Both the position numbers and the translations under genes were made by a program. A stretch of 62,771 bases of DNA, taken from assembly GCA_002365175.1 (NCBI GenBank), contig DEZK01000037.1:1-62771 (forward strand). The letters run 5' to 3'. Origin of the DNA: Raskinella chloraquaticus (SeqCode). GTDB taxonomy: Bacteria > Pseudomonadota > Alphaproteobacteria > Rhizobiales > UBA4765. Within the stretch, counting starts at the first letter, position 1. Every line of letters begins with the position of its first letter. Shown here one piece after another: positions 43,245 through 53,700 of this stretch. A model generated the notes under the pieces. That model did not search any database. It saw only the letters and a list, made by a program, of their open reading frames with translations, and was not told the DNA's origin.

Positions 43245-44975
43245 GTGAACGCCATTACCGATTTCGTCAGAGCCATGGGCGCCGCGCGTCTCGCCGCCAT
43301 GGGCGGGGTTGCCGTCATCCTCATCGGCTTTTTCGCATTCCTGATCCTGCGCTGGCAAACACCCGACTACACCGTCCTCATTGCCGATGTCAGTCTGCAG
43401 GAATCAGCGCAGATCGCCCGCGAGCTCGAACGGCTGCAAGTGAAGTACGAAGCGCGCAATGAAGGCGCGACACTCCTTGTGCCCAAGCTGGAACTGCCAC
43501 GCATCCGCATGCGCCTCGCCGAACAGGGCCTGCCCAAGGGGGGCGGCGTTGGCTATGAAATTTTCGACAAGGGTGAAAGCCTCGGTACAACAGCCTTTCT
43601 CCAGAACATCAACCAGTTGCGCGCACTCGAAGGCGAAATCGCCCGCTCCATCCGCTCGCTTGATCGTGTCCAGGGCGCCCGCATTCATCTGGTTGTCCCC
43701 GAGCGGGCACTGTTTGCCCGCGACCGCCAGGACCCGACCGCCTCGATTGTGCTGAACGTCCGTGGTGCCCTTGAACAATCGAAAGTGCGCGCCATCCAGC
43801 ATCTTGTTGCCTCCGCCGTGCCGGGGCTGAAGCCGCAGAATATCGCCATCATCGATGAAAACGGCCAATTGCTGGCAAGCGCCAAGGGCGATGATGCGGC
43901 GGCTGCCGCGAGCGGCCTCGACGAGCGGCGCCTGGCGCAGGAAACCCGCTTGCGCGGCGAGATCGAGGATATTCTTGGCAAGATCGTCGGCCCCAAACGG
44001 GTTCGTGTCCAGGTTGCCGCTGAACTCGAGTATAACCGCATCACCCAGACGCAGGACCTCTTCGATCCCGAGCAGAAAGTGGTGCGCTCGACGCAGACAC
44101 GCAACGAAAAATCAGCGTCGCAGCAGGGCAACAATCAGGTCACCGTCGGTAATGAACTGCCCGGCGCGCCTGGCCGCGGTGCGCCACCGGCTGCCAATGC
44201 CAACGCGGCTGACGCGCAACGCGAAAACGGTGAAAAAAGCGAGGAAATCACCAATTTCGAAATTTCACGAACGCAGAGACAAGAAGTCACTGAGGCCGGG
44301 CGGCTGAAGCGCATTTCGGTCGCCGTGGTGGTTGATGGTGTGTACGAGCGTCAAGGCGACGCCGTCACCTATCAGCCCCGCCCCGCTGAAGAGCTGGAGC
44401 GCATCGCGGCAATCGTGCGCTCAGCCATCGGTTTCAACGAGGGGCGGGGCGACAAGATCGAAGTTGTCAATCTGCGCTTTGCCGAGGGGCCGACGCTGCC
44501 GGCGGCCGAAGCGAAGGACTTTACGGCGAATTTCCTGAGCTATACCCGTCAGGAGATTGTCAACCTCGTGGAGATCGGCCTCACCTTCCTTTTGGGCATC
44601 CTCATCCTGCTGCTCATCGTCCGCCCGATGCTGAAAACGGCGCTGAGCGGACGCGAAGCTGCAGGAAAAATGCTGGAAGCAGCCAGCATGGAAGCAGCAA
44701 GTGGCGACCACATGATGATGAGCCACGGGGCAGGCGGCGAGGGGGCATCGGGGCAGGCTATGATCGATAACGGCGCCAAGAGCTCCGTCAGGGTCAGCGA
44801 ATCCGCCCAGATCGTCCTGCCCGAAAGTGCAACCGCCCGCGCCATCGAAGTCGCCAGCGTCACTTCGGAAATGCACGCCCAGGCTGTTGAGCGCATAGGC
44901 GACATCGTCAACCAGAACCCGAGGGAAGCCGCGCAGATCATCCGCAACTGGATGTATGAATCGGCTGCCGCCTGA
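43245..44975 (+). CDS. fliF: flagellar MS-ring protein FliF
   Basis: A 576-residue inner-membrane protein that forms the MS ring at the base of the flagellum. There are two transmembrane helices (about residues 18-40 and 440-460) and the YscJ-type ring-building domain between them (GGGVGYEIFDK and LRALEGEIARSIRSLDRV). The C-terminal tail binds FliG. A GTG at 43245 is preferred over an ATG at 43212: with GTG the start lines up with other rhizobial FliF proteins and leaves room for a leader after the CtrA-type promoter; GGGG lies 7 bases before it. It begins the unit fliF-fliG-fliH-fliN-flbD. Confidence 0.93.
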   Translation: MNAITDFVRAMGAARLAAMGGVAVILIGFFAFLILRWQTPDYTVLIADVSLQESAQIARELERLQVKYEARNEGATLLVPKLELPRIRMRLAEQGLPKGGGVGYEIFDKGESLGTTAFLQNINQLRALEGEIARSIRSLDRVQGARIHLVVPERALFARDRQDPTASIVLNVRGALEQSKVRAIQHLVASAVPGLKPQNIAIIDENGQLLASAKGDDAAAAASGLDERRLAQETRLRGEIEDILGKIVGPKRVRVQVAAELEYNRITQTQDLFDPEQKVVRSTQTRNEKSASQQGNNQVTVGNELPGAPGRGAPPAANANAADAQRENGEKSEEITNFEISRTQRQEVTEAGRLKRISVAVVVDGVYERQGDAVTYQPRPAEELERIAAIVRSAIGFNEGRGDKIEVVNLRFAEGPTLPAAEAKDFTANFLSYTRQEIVNLVEIGLTFLLGILILLLIVRPMLKTALSGREAAGKMLEAASMEAASGDHMMMSHGAGGEGASGQAMIDNGAKSSVRVSESAQIVLPESATARAIEVASVTSEMHAQAVERIGDIVNQNPREAAQIIRNWMYESAAA

Positions 44976-44999
44976 AACCGCAAAAGAGTTTGAACCTCC

Positions 45000-46028
45000 A
45001 TGCCCGCCCCAATGAACAGCCTCAATTCAAAGCCGACCATGAAGGGCATGGAGCGGGCGGCGTTGCTGTTGCTGGCGCTCGGGCAGGAAAAGGCAAAGAT
45101 CATTCTTCAGGAATTTTCCGAAGATGAGATCCGGGATATCTCGGTGGCCATGTCGAAACTCGGGCCGGTCGAGCCCTCGATGCTGGAGAGCACCTTCGTC
45201 GAGTTCGTGACGCTGATCAGCTCATCCGGCTCTCTCACCGGCAATTACGATGTCACCGAGCGCATGCTGGCCGGCATTCTCCCGCAGGACAAAGTCAACG
45301 CCATCATGGAAGAAATCCGTGGTCCGGCGGGACGCAATATCTGGGAGAAGCTCTCCAACGTTCAGGAAGAAGTGCTCGCCAACTATCTGAAGAACGAATA
45401 CCCGCAGACCGTTGCGGTCATTCTGTCTAAGATCAGGCCAGAGCATTCCGCCCGCCTTCTCTCGGTTCTGCCTGACGAATTCGCCTTCGACGTCGTCATG
45501 CGCATGCTGCGCATGGAGGCGGTCCAGAAGGAAATTCTCGAGCGGGTCGAGATGACGCTGCGGTCCGAATTCATGGCCAATCTCGCACATACTTCGCGCC
45601 GCGATTCGCATGAGCAGATGGCTGAGATCTTCAACTGCTTCGACCGCCAGACAGAGACACGTTTCGTGACCGCACTGGAAGAAACGCAGCGTGACAGCGC
45701 TGAAAAAATCAAGTCGCTGATGTTCACGTTTGACGACCTCATCAAGCTTGATGCCGGCAGCGTCCAGACCATGCTGCGCAATGTCGACAAGGACAAGCTG
45801 GCGATCGCCCTCAAAGGGTCGACCGATACAATCCGCGACTTTTTCTTCATGAACATGTCACAGCGCGCCGCCCAGAATTTGCGCGATGACATGGGCGCCA
45901 TGGGCCCGGTCAGGCTGACCGATGTGGATGAGGCGCAGTCGATGCTCGTTTCTGTTGCCAAGGATCTTGCCGCGCGCGGCGAGATCGTCATCGCCAAATC
46001 GCGTTCCGACGACGAACTCGTGTATTGA
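45000..46028 (+). CDS. fliG: flagellar motor switch protein FliG
   Basis: A 342-residue cytoplasmic ring protein that transmits torque and switches rotation. The N-terminal domain (KGMERAALLLLALGQEKA, about residues 14-31) binds FliF, the middle ARMM domain has the EHPQ-like stretch KNEYPQTVAVILSKI (about 134-148), and the C-terminal domain carries the charged residues that interact with the stator (VQTMLRNVDKDKLAIALKG, about 256-274). It starts 24 bases after fliF and is followed by fliH after 10 bases. Confidence 0.94.
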   Translation: MPAPMNSLNSKPTMKGMERAALLLLALGQEKAKIILQEFSEDEIRDISVAMSKLGPVEPSMLESTFVEFVTLISSSGSLTGNYDVTERMLAGILPQDKVNAIMEEIRGPAGRNIWEKLSNVQEEVLANYLKNEYPQTVAVILSKIRPEHSARLLSVLPDEFAFDVVMRMLRMEAVQKEILERVEMTLRSEFMANLAHTSRRDSHEQMAEIFNCFDRQTETRFVTALEETQRDSAEKIKSLMFTFDDLIKLDAGSVQTMLRNVDKDKLAIALKGSTDTIRDFFFMNMSQRAAQNLRDDMGAMGPVRLTDVDEAQSMLVSVAKDLAARGEIVIAKSRSDDELVY

Positions 46029-46038
46029 GGACAAATAA

Positions 46039-46680
46039 GTGAACGCACAGCCAGCCAAATTTCTGTTCGGTAATGAGTTTGCCACAGGCGAACGCCGCCG
46101 CCCCTCGCCCAGTGCCGAACGCGAGGCCACTGAGCGCGCCGCTGAGCTGGCGGCCGCCGAAGCGCGTGGCTACGCTGCCGGCGTTGCGGCTGGCGAGCAG
46201 AGCGCCAGCGCCCGCGAACTGGCGCGCTTTGCCGCTGCAATCGAGCAATGCGTCGGCTCGGCCATGCACATCCTGGGAACGCTCGACGCCACCCAGCGCA
46301 TGATCGAGCAGGAAGCCGCCGGTCTTGCCATCGAGGTTGCGCGCCGCCTCGCACGCGGCCTCATCGAAGCTGAACCGCTCGGTGAAATCGAACGTGTCGC
46401 CCGTGAGGCGTTAAGCCATGTGCGCAGCGCCCCCCATCTCGTTTTGCGCGTTGCGCCCGACCTCGTCGAGCGGGTGCAGGAGCGCCTCAAGATGGTGGCC
46501 TGGGAGCGCGGCTATGAAGGACGCCTCATCGTCCTGGGCGAGCCGGACGTCCTGACCGGCGACTGCCGGATCGACTGGGCTGATGGCGGGATCGTTCGCG
46601 ACAGCGCAGCGATCTCGGCAGCGGTTGATGACATCGTCACCCGCTTCATCGCCGCCCGCAACATGCCAAACGGGGAATAA
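46039..46680 (+). CDS. fliH: FliH-like flagellar export-apparatus regulator
   Basis: A 213-residue protein with a helix-rich, Ala/Glu-rich coiled-coil-type N-terminal half (about residues 25-110) with GYAAGVAAGE-type GxxxG repeats, and a C-terminal globular part with LSHVRSAPHLVLRVAPDLVERVQ, as in FliH/YscL. FliH holds the export ATPase FliI in check and carries it to the export gate. The start is GTG with GAGG upstream. In Caulobacter the gene at this place is called flbE/fliH. Note that fliI is not in the window. Confidence 0.82.
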   Translation: MNAQPAKFLFGNEFATGERRRPSPSAEREATERAAELAAAEARGYAAGVAAGEQSASARELARFAAAIEQCVGSAMHILGTLDATQRMIEQEAAGLAIEVARRLARGLIEAEPLGEIERVAREALSHVRSAPHLVLRVAPDLVERVQERLKMVAWERGYEGRLIVLGEPDVLTGDCRIDWADGGIVRDSAAISAAVDDIVTRFIAARNMPNGE

Positions 46681-46685
46681 CGCAC

Positions 46686-47039
46686 ATGGATCAACATACC
46701 GATCTTCCGCTACCCGAACTCAACGCCATGGCAGCTGACGGCCTTCCACCTGCCGCCATGCCGGCCGGGCCGGGCGAGACCGCGCAACGAACGGCGAGCG
46801 AGCTTGAAGCGGTTTTCGACGTGCCGGTGAAGGTATCGGCCATTCTCGGCCGCACCCGTATGGATGTCGGGCAATTGCTGAAACTGGGCGTTGGCTCGGT
46901 CCTCGAACTCGATCGCAAGGTCGGTGAAGCCATCGACATCTATGTCAACAACCGCCTGGTGGCGCGCGGCGAAGTGGTTCTGGTGGAGAACAAGCTGGGC
47001 GTGACCATGACCGAAATCATCAAATCAGACAAAGATTAA
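46686..47039 (+). CDS. fliN: flagellar motor switch protein FliN
   Basis: A 117-residue C-ring subunit made almost entirely of one SpoA domain (about residues 40-112), with VSAILGRTRMDVGQLLKLGVGSVLEL and VNNRLVARGEVVLVENKLGV as the most conserved parts. FliN works with FliM and binds CheY and FliH. It starts 5 bases after fliH, and flbD follows after 33 bases. Confidence 0.94.
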   Translation: MDQHTDLPLPELNAMAADGLPPAAMPAGPGETAQRTASELEAVFDVPVKVSAILGRTRMDVGQLLKLGVGSVLELDRKVGEAIDIYVNNRLVARGEVVLVENKLGVTMTEIIKSDKD

Positions 47040-47072
47040 GCTGCCGCTGCCTCAGGCAAGAAGGAGATCAAT

Positions 47073-48458
47073 ATGCGCCTCATGATTGTTGGAACGCTGC
47101 GGGGACAGCTCTCTGCTGCAACGCGTATCGTCCATGAGCGCGGCGCTCAGGTGACGCAGGCAGACACCATCGAGACGGCGCTGAAATATCTGCGCGCCGG
47201 CCGTGGCGCTGACCTCATCATGGTCGATGTCGCGTTGCGCATCGCTGACCTGATCACGGCCCTGGCAAGCGAGATGATCAACGTGCCGGTGGTCGCCTGC
47301 GGCGTGTCGAATGATGCGGCGGCGGCGGTCGCTGCAATCGAGGCCGGCGCCAAGGAATACATCCCTCTGCCGCCCGATCCCGAGATGATCGCGGCCATCA
47401 TCGCCGCCGTCACCCGCGATACGCTCGACGTCGTCGTGACCGACGAGACGATGCTGCGTGTGCTCAGGCTTGCCGAGCAGGTGGCAGCCTCCGAAGCCTC
47501 CGTTCTGATCACCGGCGAAAGCGGCAGCGGCAAGGAAGTGATCGCCCGCTTCCTGCACAAGAAATCAAATCGCAAGGACAAGCCGTTCATCGCCATCAAC
47601 TGCGCCGCCATGCCTGAAGCGCTGCTTGAAAGCGAATTGTTCGGCCATGAGAAGGGCGCCTTCACCGGCGCCGTGGCGCGGCGCATCGGCAAGTTCGAGG
47701 AAGCTGATGGCGGCACGCTGCTGCTTGATGAAATCTCGGAAATGGATGTGCGTCTGCAGGCCAAGCTGCTGCGCGCCATTCAGGAGCGCGTGATCGACCG
47801 CGTTGGCGGCTCCAAGCCGGTGCCGGTCAACATCCGCATCCTCGCCACGTCCAACCGCAATCTGACCGATGAAGTGAAGAAAGGAACGTTCCGCGAGGAC
47901 CTTCTCTATCGCCTCAATGTCGTCAATCTCAAACTGCCGGCGCTGCGCCAGCGGCCAAGCGACATCATGGCGCTCGCCGAACATTTTATCAAGAAATTCG
48001 CCAGCCAGAACGGCCTGCCCCCGCGCCCCCTGTCCAAGGAAGCAAAGGGCGCGCTGCTTGCTGCAGCCTGGCCGGGCAATGTGCGCGAGCTAGAAAACAC
48101 CATGCACCGCGCCGTGCTGCTGGCGATGGGCCCGGAGATTGGCGTCGACGCGATCCTGACGCCGGAAGGCACTGCCATGGCTGGCGCCGGGATGGCGCCG
48201 CGCGGTCCGGCAGGCGAAGCGGCGATGACGGCCGAAGCCGTCACCCGCGCGCTCGTCGGTCGCACCGTCTCGGAGGTTGAGCGCGATCTCATCCTTGACA
48301 CGCTCGATCACTGCCTCGGCAACCGAACGCACGCCGCCAACATTCTCGGCATCTCGATCCGCACGCTGCGCAACAAGCTCAACGAATATGAAAGCGGCGG
48401 CTTCGACGTGGCAGAGCCTGGATCGCAGCGCGGCGCCCGCACCCAGCAGGTCGCGTGA
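47073..48458 (+). CDS. flbD: sigma-54 activator FlbD with degenerate receiver
   Basis: A 461-residue regulator. Residues 1-120 resemble a receiver domain but lack the usual acidic pocket (no Asp pair near the start; MVDV and GAKEYI remain), as in Caulobacter FlbD. Residues about 135-370 are the AAA+ domain, with Walker A GESGSGKE, the sigma-54 loop GAFTGA and Walker B GGTLLLDE. Residues about 415-455 are the Fis-type helix-turn-helix. AAGGAG is 6 bases before the ATG. In Caulobacter it activates class III flagellar promoters and represses fliF. A sigma-54 promoter lies in front of fliK in this window. Confidence 0.93.
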   Translation: MRLMIVGTLRGQLSAATRIVHERGAQVTQADTIETALKYLRAGRGADLIMVDVALRIADLITALASEMINVPVVACGVSNDAAAAVAAIEAGAKEYIPLPPDPEMIAAIIAAVTRDTLDVVVTDETMLRVLRLAEQVAASEASVLITGESGSGKEVIARFLHKKSNRKDKPFIAINCAAMPEALLESELFGHEKGAFTGAVARRIGKFEEADGGTLLLDEISEMDVRLQAKLLRAIQERVIDRVGGSKPVPVNIRILATSNRNLTDEVKKGTFREDLLYRLNVVNLKLPALRQRPSDIMALAEHFIKKFASQNGLPPRPLSKEAKGALLAAAWPGNVRELENTMHRAVLLAMGPEIGVDAILTPEGTAMAGAGMAPRGPAGEAAMTAEAVTRALVGRTVSEVERDLILDTLDHCLGNRTHAANILGISIRTLRNKLNEYESGGFDVAEPGSQRGARTQQVA

Positions 48459-48464
48459 AGGCGG

Positions 48465-48509
48465 AGCAAATTGCGTTTACACAAGACAACACCATGAACG
48501 CAGTTTGCT
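48465..48509. terminator. long hairpin between convergent flbD and chemoreceptor genes
   Basis: AGCAAATTGCGTT (48465-48477) pairs with AACGCAGTTTGCT (48497-48509), 13 bp with one T-G wobble, across a 19-base loop. It ends next to the chemoreceptor stop codon. No T-run follows on either strand, so it may end or protect both transcripts. Confidence 0.55.
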
Positions 48510-50483
48510 CTACGCCGCGCGAACTCCCGACAGAAAGCGCGCCACCGTCTGCGACAGATCCTGCGCACGCATGGCGAGGCTGCCGGAATTGTTGCTGAGC
48601 TGGCCGGCCGCGTCAGAAGTGTGGCGAGCTGAATCGAGAACCCCGCCAATATTGGCAGCAACCTCGTTCGTGCCATCAGCCACATGGGAGACCCGCGCCG
48701 CGATTTCCTGTGTGGTCGCAGCCTGTTCCTCAACCGCCGATGCAATCGCCATCGCCACGCCGTTCATCGTATCGATCGTCCCGCTGATATTGGCGATGGC
48801 CGTAACCGCAGCCGAGGTCGTTGTCTGGATTTCGTTGACGAGACCACCGATCTGCGCGGTGGCTTGTGACGTATTCTGCGCCAGCGTCTTCACTTCCGCC
48901 GCGACCACCGCAAAGCCGCGCCCAGCCTCGCCCGCGCGCGCCGCCTCGATCGTCGCATTGAGCGCCAGCAGATTGGTCTGCGCGGCAATCGTCTGGATGA
49001 GGCCGACGATCTCGTTGATCCGCTCGCCTGCCGTTGACAGTGAGTTCACCGTCCGTGACGCTTCCGCCGCCTCGCCGACAGCGCGGTTCGAAATCTCGCT
49101 TGTCTCGTTCAGTCTCCGGCCGATTTCAGTAATCGAGGACGCGAGCTCCTCGGCCGCCGCGGCAACCGTCTGCACATTGATCGTGGCTTCATCGGCTGCC
49201 GCAGCAACCGTCCCCGATTGTTTCGTTGCTTCCTCCGCCGATTGCGACAGGGCGCCTGCTGTGGCATTGATATCACGCGATGTACCACTGACGGAACGCA
49301 CAACCTCGCCGACATCGCGCTCAAAACCGCCGATCAATTGTTCGATCTCGCTCGCCCGGCGCAGATTTGCCTCCTGGCTGGCGGATTGGGCCGCCCGCGC
49401 CGATTCACCCGATATGAGGTTGTCACGCAGGATCGCCAGAGCCGCCAGAAGGCTGCCGATCTCGTTTTTCGACGCCACCGCGTCAATCGGCTGCGTCAAT
49501 TCCCCCGTGGCCAGACGCGTCGTTGCGCGTTCGATCAGCGCCAGCGAACCGGTGAGATAGCGCCACACCACAAACGACAATGTCGTGCACAGCACGAACG
49601 CCGCCATAATGACGGCAAGCATCTGATTGAAATTCATCGCCGACAGCGCCTGGCTGCGACGTTCAATTTCAACCGCAAGCGCATCAGCCCGGTCGGTTGC
49701 CGCCTGAATGAAGGGTTCAAGCTTGGCATAGGAAGCAGATGTGTCTTTCTGCGTCTGGGAAAAATCCCCTGCGAGCTTGGTCCAGTTGCCAAATGCCCGC
49801 ACATAAGCCTCGACAAGACCCTTGAAGCCAAATTTATCGGCAAGCGGCAGATCTTCCGCGCCAATGGCGGCAATCAGCCTGTCGCTGACCTCGCCCAGCA
49901 GCTTGGCATCCGCTTCGCTGCGATAGAGAATGTAATCCTTCTCGACGCGCCGCAATCTCTGCACATCAAGCGCAAATGTCTGATTGTCGAAGGACAGGAA
50001 TTTCTTTTCAAGCTCGCTGGCGGCGCGTGCCATTTCCCGCTCGAGGCCGCTGGCGCCATTGACCCCGAGTGCCAGCCTCAGCTCCACAAGTCGTTTGAAA
50101 TTTCGGCTGTAGTCATCCAGCGGGGCGTCAATGGTCTTGAGCGCCTCAATCAGGCGCGCATCATTGATCTGCACGGCCATGGCCTTGACCGCCTCCATGC
50201 GCTCGCGCGCCGCCTTTTCCGAGAGATTGTGCAGCTTCAGGTATTTTTCGTCGAGGCGCAGCAGGAAATCTTTTTCTTGACGACGCAACTGCAGGAAATC
50301 CTGTCCGGCGCGGGCCGATTCAAGGGCGATCTGCGAGCCCAGGCGCGTCATATGATCGTTCACCGCCTGGGTCGATGAATTCCACAATGCGAGGCCTAAA
50401 ATCGCCAAGAAACCGACTGCCGCAATCGCTCCAACCGCAAAAATCTGGGTGCGCAAACGAAAATCCGCTAGGGAAACACGCAT
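48510..50483 (-). CDS. methyl-accepting chemotaxis protein with HBM-type sensor
   Basis: A 657-residue chemoreceptor. Residues about 13-33 are a first membrane helix, 40-280 a long helical periplasmic sensor (helical-bimodular type, judged from its length and coiled helices), 287-310 a second membrane helix, about 310-365 a HAMP linker, and about 400-650 the signalling domain with the hairpin tip EIVGLIQTIAAQTNLLALNATIEAARAGE. GGAGGT is 6 bases before the ATG. No C-terminal pentapeptide tether is visible. It is convergent with flbD and divergent from carB. Confidence 0.9.
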   Translation of the reverse strand: MRVSLADFRLRTQIFAVGAIAAVGFLAILGLALWNSSTQAVNDHMTRLGSQIALESARAGQDFLQLRRQEKDFLLRLDEKYLKLHNLSEKAARERMEAVKAMAVQINDARLIEALKTIDAPLDDYSRNFKRLVELRLALGVNGASGLEREMARAASELEKKFLSFDNQTFALDVQRLRRVEKDYILYRSEADAKLLGEVSDRLIAAIGAEDLPLADKFGFKGLVEAYVRAFGNWTKLAGDFSQTQKDTSASYAKLEPFIQAATDRADALAVEIERRSQALSAMNFNQMLAVIMAAFVLCTTLSFVVWRYLTGSLALIERATTRLATGELTQPIDAVASKNEIGSLLAALAILRDNLISGESARAAQSASQEANLRRASEIEQLIGGFERDVGEVVRSVSGTSRDINATAGALSQSAEEATKQSGTVAAAADEATINVQTVAAAAEELASSITEIGRRLNETSEISNRAVGEAAEASRTVNSLSTAGERINEIVGLIQTIAAQTNLLALNATIEAARAGEAGRGFAVVAAEVKTLAQNTSQATAQIGGLVNEIQTTTSAAVTAIANISGTIDTMNGVAMAIASAVEEQAATTQEIAARVSHVADGTNEVAANIGGVLDSARHTSDAAGQLSNNSGSLAMRAQDLSQTVARFLSGVRAA

Positions 50484-50733
50484 AATTATACCTCCGTCAT
50501 ATAATTAGATAAACTTGCGACATAAACATTTACAGCGCGTTACTTATAACGACCTACTTATTAGTACGTATCTGACATTACTGACATTTTTCTGCGCAGC
50601 TCCCGACCGTCCCGAGACAATCGGCTGTCATCCGGCGCGTAGGTGTGGCCTTTCCCCGCACAGTGCGCTAAACGACGCCCCGCCCCGCAGACGTCACGTC
50701 CGCTCTCCCCGGCCCATACGAAGAAGGTTTCCC

Positions 50734-53700
50734 GTGCCAAAGCGCACAGACATCAGTTCGATTCTCATCATCGGCGCCGGACCGATCATCATCGGTCAGG
50801 CCTGCGAATTCGACTATTCCGGCACGCAAGCCGTGAAGGCGCTGCGCGCCGAGGGCTATCGCATCATTCTGGTCAATTCCAATCCGGCCACCATCATGAC
50901 GGATCCCGATCTGGCGGATGCGACCTATATCGAGCCCATCACGCCGGAGATCGTCGCCAGGATCATCGAAAAGGAGCGCCCCGACGCCATCCTGCCCACC
51001 ATGGGCGGGCAGACGGCGCTGAACACCGCGCTCTCCCTGAAGCGCATGGGCGTGCTGGAGCGTTTCAATGTCGAGATGATCGGCGCCACGGCCGAAGCCA
51101 TCGACAAGGCGGAGGATCGCGAGCGTTTCCGCGACTGCATGGCCGGCATCGGCCTTGAAACGCCGCGCTCGCGGCTCGCCAACGCATCTGATCTGAAATC
51201 GGCTGACAAGGAACGCTACCGCGCCGAGCTTGTTCGCATCGAGGCGCTGCCCGTCACTAATCGCGAAACCGTCAAGGCGGACTTCCTGCGCAGCTGGCAG
51301 AGTGATGAACCTGAACGCAAACGCCGCTACATTTCCAAAGGCGTCGCCGAAGCGCTGGAGGCGCTGGAAGACATCGGCCTGCCGACCATCATCCGCCCGT
51401 CCTTCACGCTGGGTGGCCTTGGCGGTGGCATTGCCTATAACCGCGACGAGTTCATGGATATCGTCGAGCGCGGTCTGGACGCCTCCCCCACCACCGAAGT
51501 GCTGATCGAGCAATCCGTCCTCGGCTGGAAAGAATACGAGATGGAGGTGGTGCGCGACAAGAAGGACAACTGCATCATCATCTGCTCGATCGAGAATATC
51601 GATCCGATGGGGGTTCATACCGGCGATTCGATTACCGTGGCGCCCGCCCTGACGCTGACCGACAAGGAATACCAGCGCATGCGCGATGCCTCCATCGCCG
51701 TGTTGCGCGAGATTGGCGTCGAGACCGGCGGCTCCAACGTCCAGTTCGCCATCAATCCAGCCGATGGGCGCATGGTGGTGATCGAGATGAACCCGCGCGT
51801 CTCGCGCTCCTCCGCCCTTGCATCAAAAGCCACCGGCTTTCCCATCGCCAAGGTCGCCGCCAAGCTCGCCATTGGCTATACGCTCGACGAGATCGACAAC
51901 GACATCACGGGCGGCGCCACGCCTGCCTCCTTCGAGCCGACGATCGACTATGTCGTCACCAAGATCCCGCGCTTCAATTTCGAGAAATTCCCCGGCGCCG
52001 AACCCCTTCTTACCACCTCGATGAAATCGGTGGGTGAGGTGATGGCAATCGGCCGCACCTTCGCTGAGAGCCTGCAGAAGGCGCTGAGAGGGTTGGAAAT
52101 CGGCCTTACCGGCTTGAATGAAATCGATATTCCAGGGCTTGGCCAGGGTGATGACCAGAGCGCTATCCGCGCCGCTCTCGGCTCACCGACACCTGACCGT
52201 CTGCTGAAAGTGGCCCAGGCATTGCGGCTTGGCTTTTCGCCACAGGATATCCACGCCTCCTTCCCCATCGATCCCTGGTTCATCGAGCAATTGCAGATCA
52301 TTCTGAGTGCCGAGGCATCCATTCGCGCCAATGGTCTGCCGAAAACCGCCCATGGCATGCGCCGCGTCAAGGCGCTGGGTTTTTCCGACGCCAGGCTCGC
52401 CGAACTGGCCGGCGTGAGCGAGGAGGATATGAGGGCGGAGCGCCATGCGCTCGATGTCCGCCCCGTGTTCAAGCGTATCGACACCTGCGCGGCAGAATTC
52501 GCCTCCCCCACCGCCTATATGTACTCGACCTACGAGACGCCGTTCGGCGCGGCTCCTGCCGATGAATCATGGCCAAGCGAGCGCAAGAAGGTCGTCATTC
52601 TCGGTGGTGGTCCAAACCGTATCGGCCAGGGCATCGAGTTTGATTATTGCTGTTGCCATGCCTGTTTTGCGCTGGGCGAGGCGGGCTATGAAACCATCAT
52701 GATCAACTGCAATCCCGAGACCGTGTCGACGGATTACGACACCTCGGACCGCCTCTATTTCGAGCCGCTGACCGCAGAGGACGTGCTGGAAATACTGTGG
52801 CGTGAGCAGACGAAAGGAACGGTTCACGGCGTCATTGTCCAGTTCGGCGGCCAGACGCCGCTGAAGCTCGCCGCTGCCATCGAGAAGGCGAAAATACCCA
52901 TCCTCGGCACCTCGCCCGATGCCATTGATCTTGCCGAGGATCGCGACCGCTTCAAGCGCCTCATCGACAAGCTCGGCCTCAAACAGCCGAAGAACGGTAT
53001 CGCCTACTCGGTCGAGCAGGCGCGCCTGGTGAAGGCTGAGCTCGGCTTTCCGCTGGTGGTGCGCCCGTCTTACGTCCTGGGCGGGCGCGGCATGGCGATT
53101 ATCCGCGACGAGACATCGTTTGATCGCTACCTGCTGAACCAGCTGCCGGAAATGGTGCCGCCTGATATCCGCGCCCGTTACCCGAACGACAAGACCGGCC
53201 AGATCAACACGGTTCTTGGCAAGAATCCTCTCCTCTTTGATGGTTATCTCTCGGATGCCATCGAGGTTGATGTTGATGCGCTGGCCGATGGCAAGGATGT
53301 GTTCGTCTGCGGCATCATGGAACATATCGAGGAAGCGGGCATTCATTCCGGCGATTCGGCCTGTTCTCTGCCACCTCACTCGCTCGACGCGGCAACCATT
53401 GCCGAACTCGAGCGCCAGACCCGCGACCTTGCGCTCGAGTTACGCGTGGGTGGCCTGATGAACACGCAATACGCTATCAAGAATGGCGTTATCTATATTC
53501 TCGAGGTCAATCCCCGCGCCTCGCGCACCGTGCCTTTCGTTGCCAAGACCATCGGCGTGCCGGTGGCCAAGATCGCCGCGCGCATCATGGCGGGCGAGCC
53601 TTTGATGTCGTTTGGCCTGAAGACGAAAAAGCTCGATCATGTAGCGGTCAAGGAAGCCGTTTTTCCCTTTGCCCGCTTCCCCGGCGTTGACACGCTTCTT

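Noticed and set aside
49218..50378. 386-codon plus-strand frame opposite the chemoreceptor gene
   Set aside because: The chemoreceptor has its membrane helices and signalling tip; the opposite frame has no domain and no Shine-Dalgarno.
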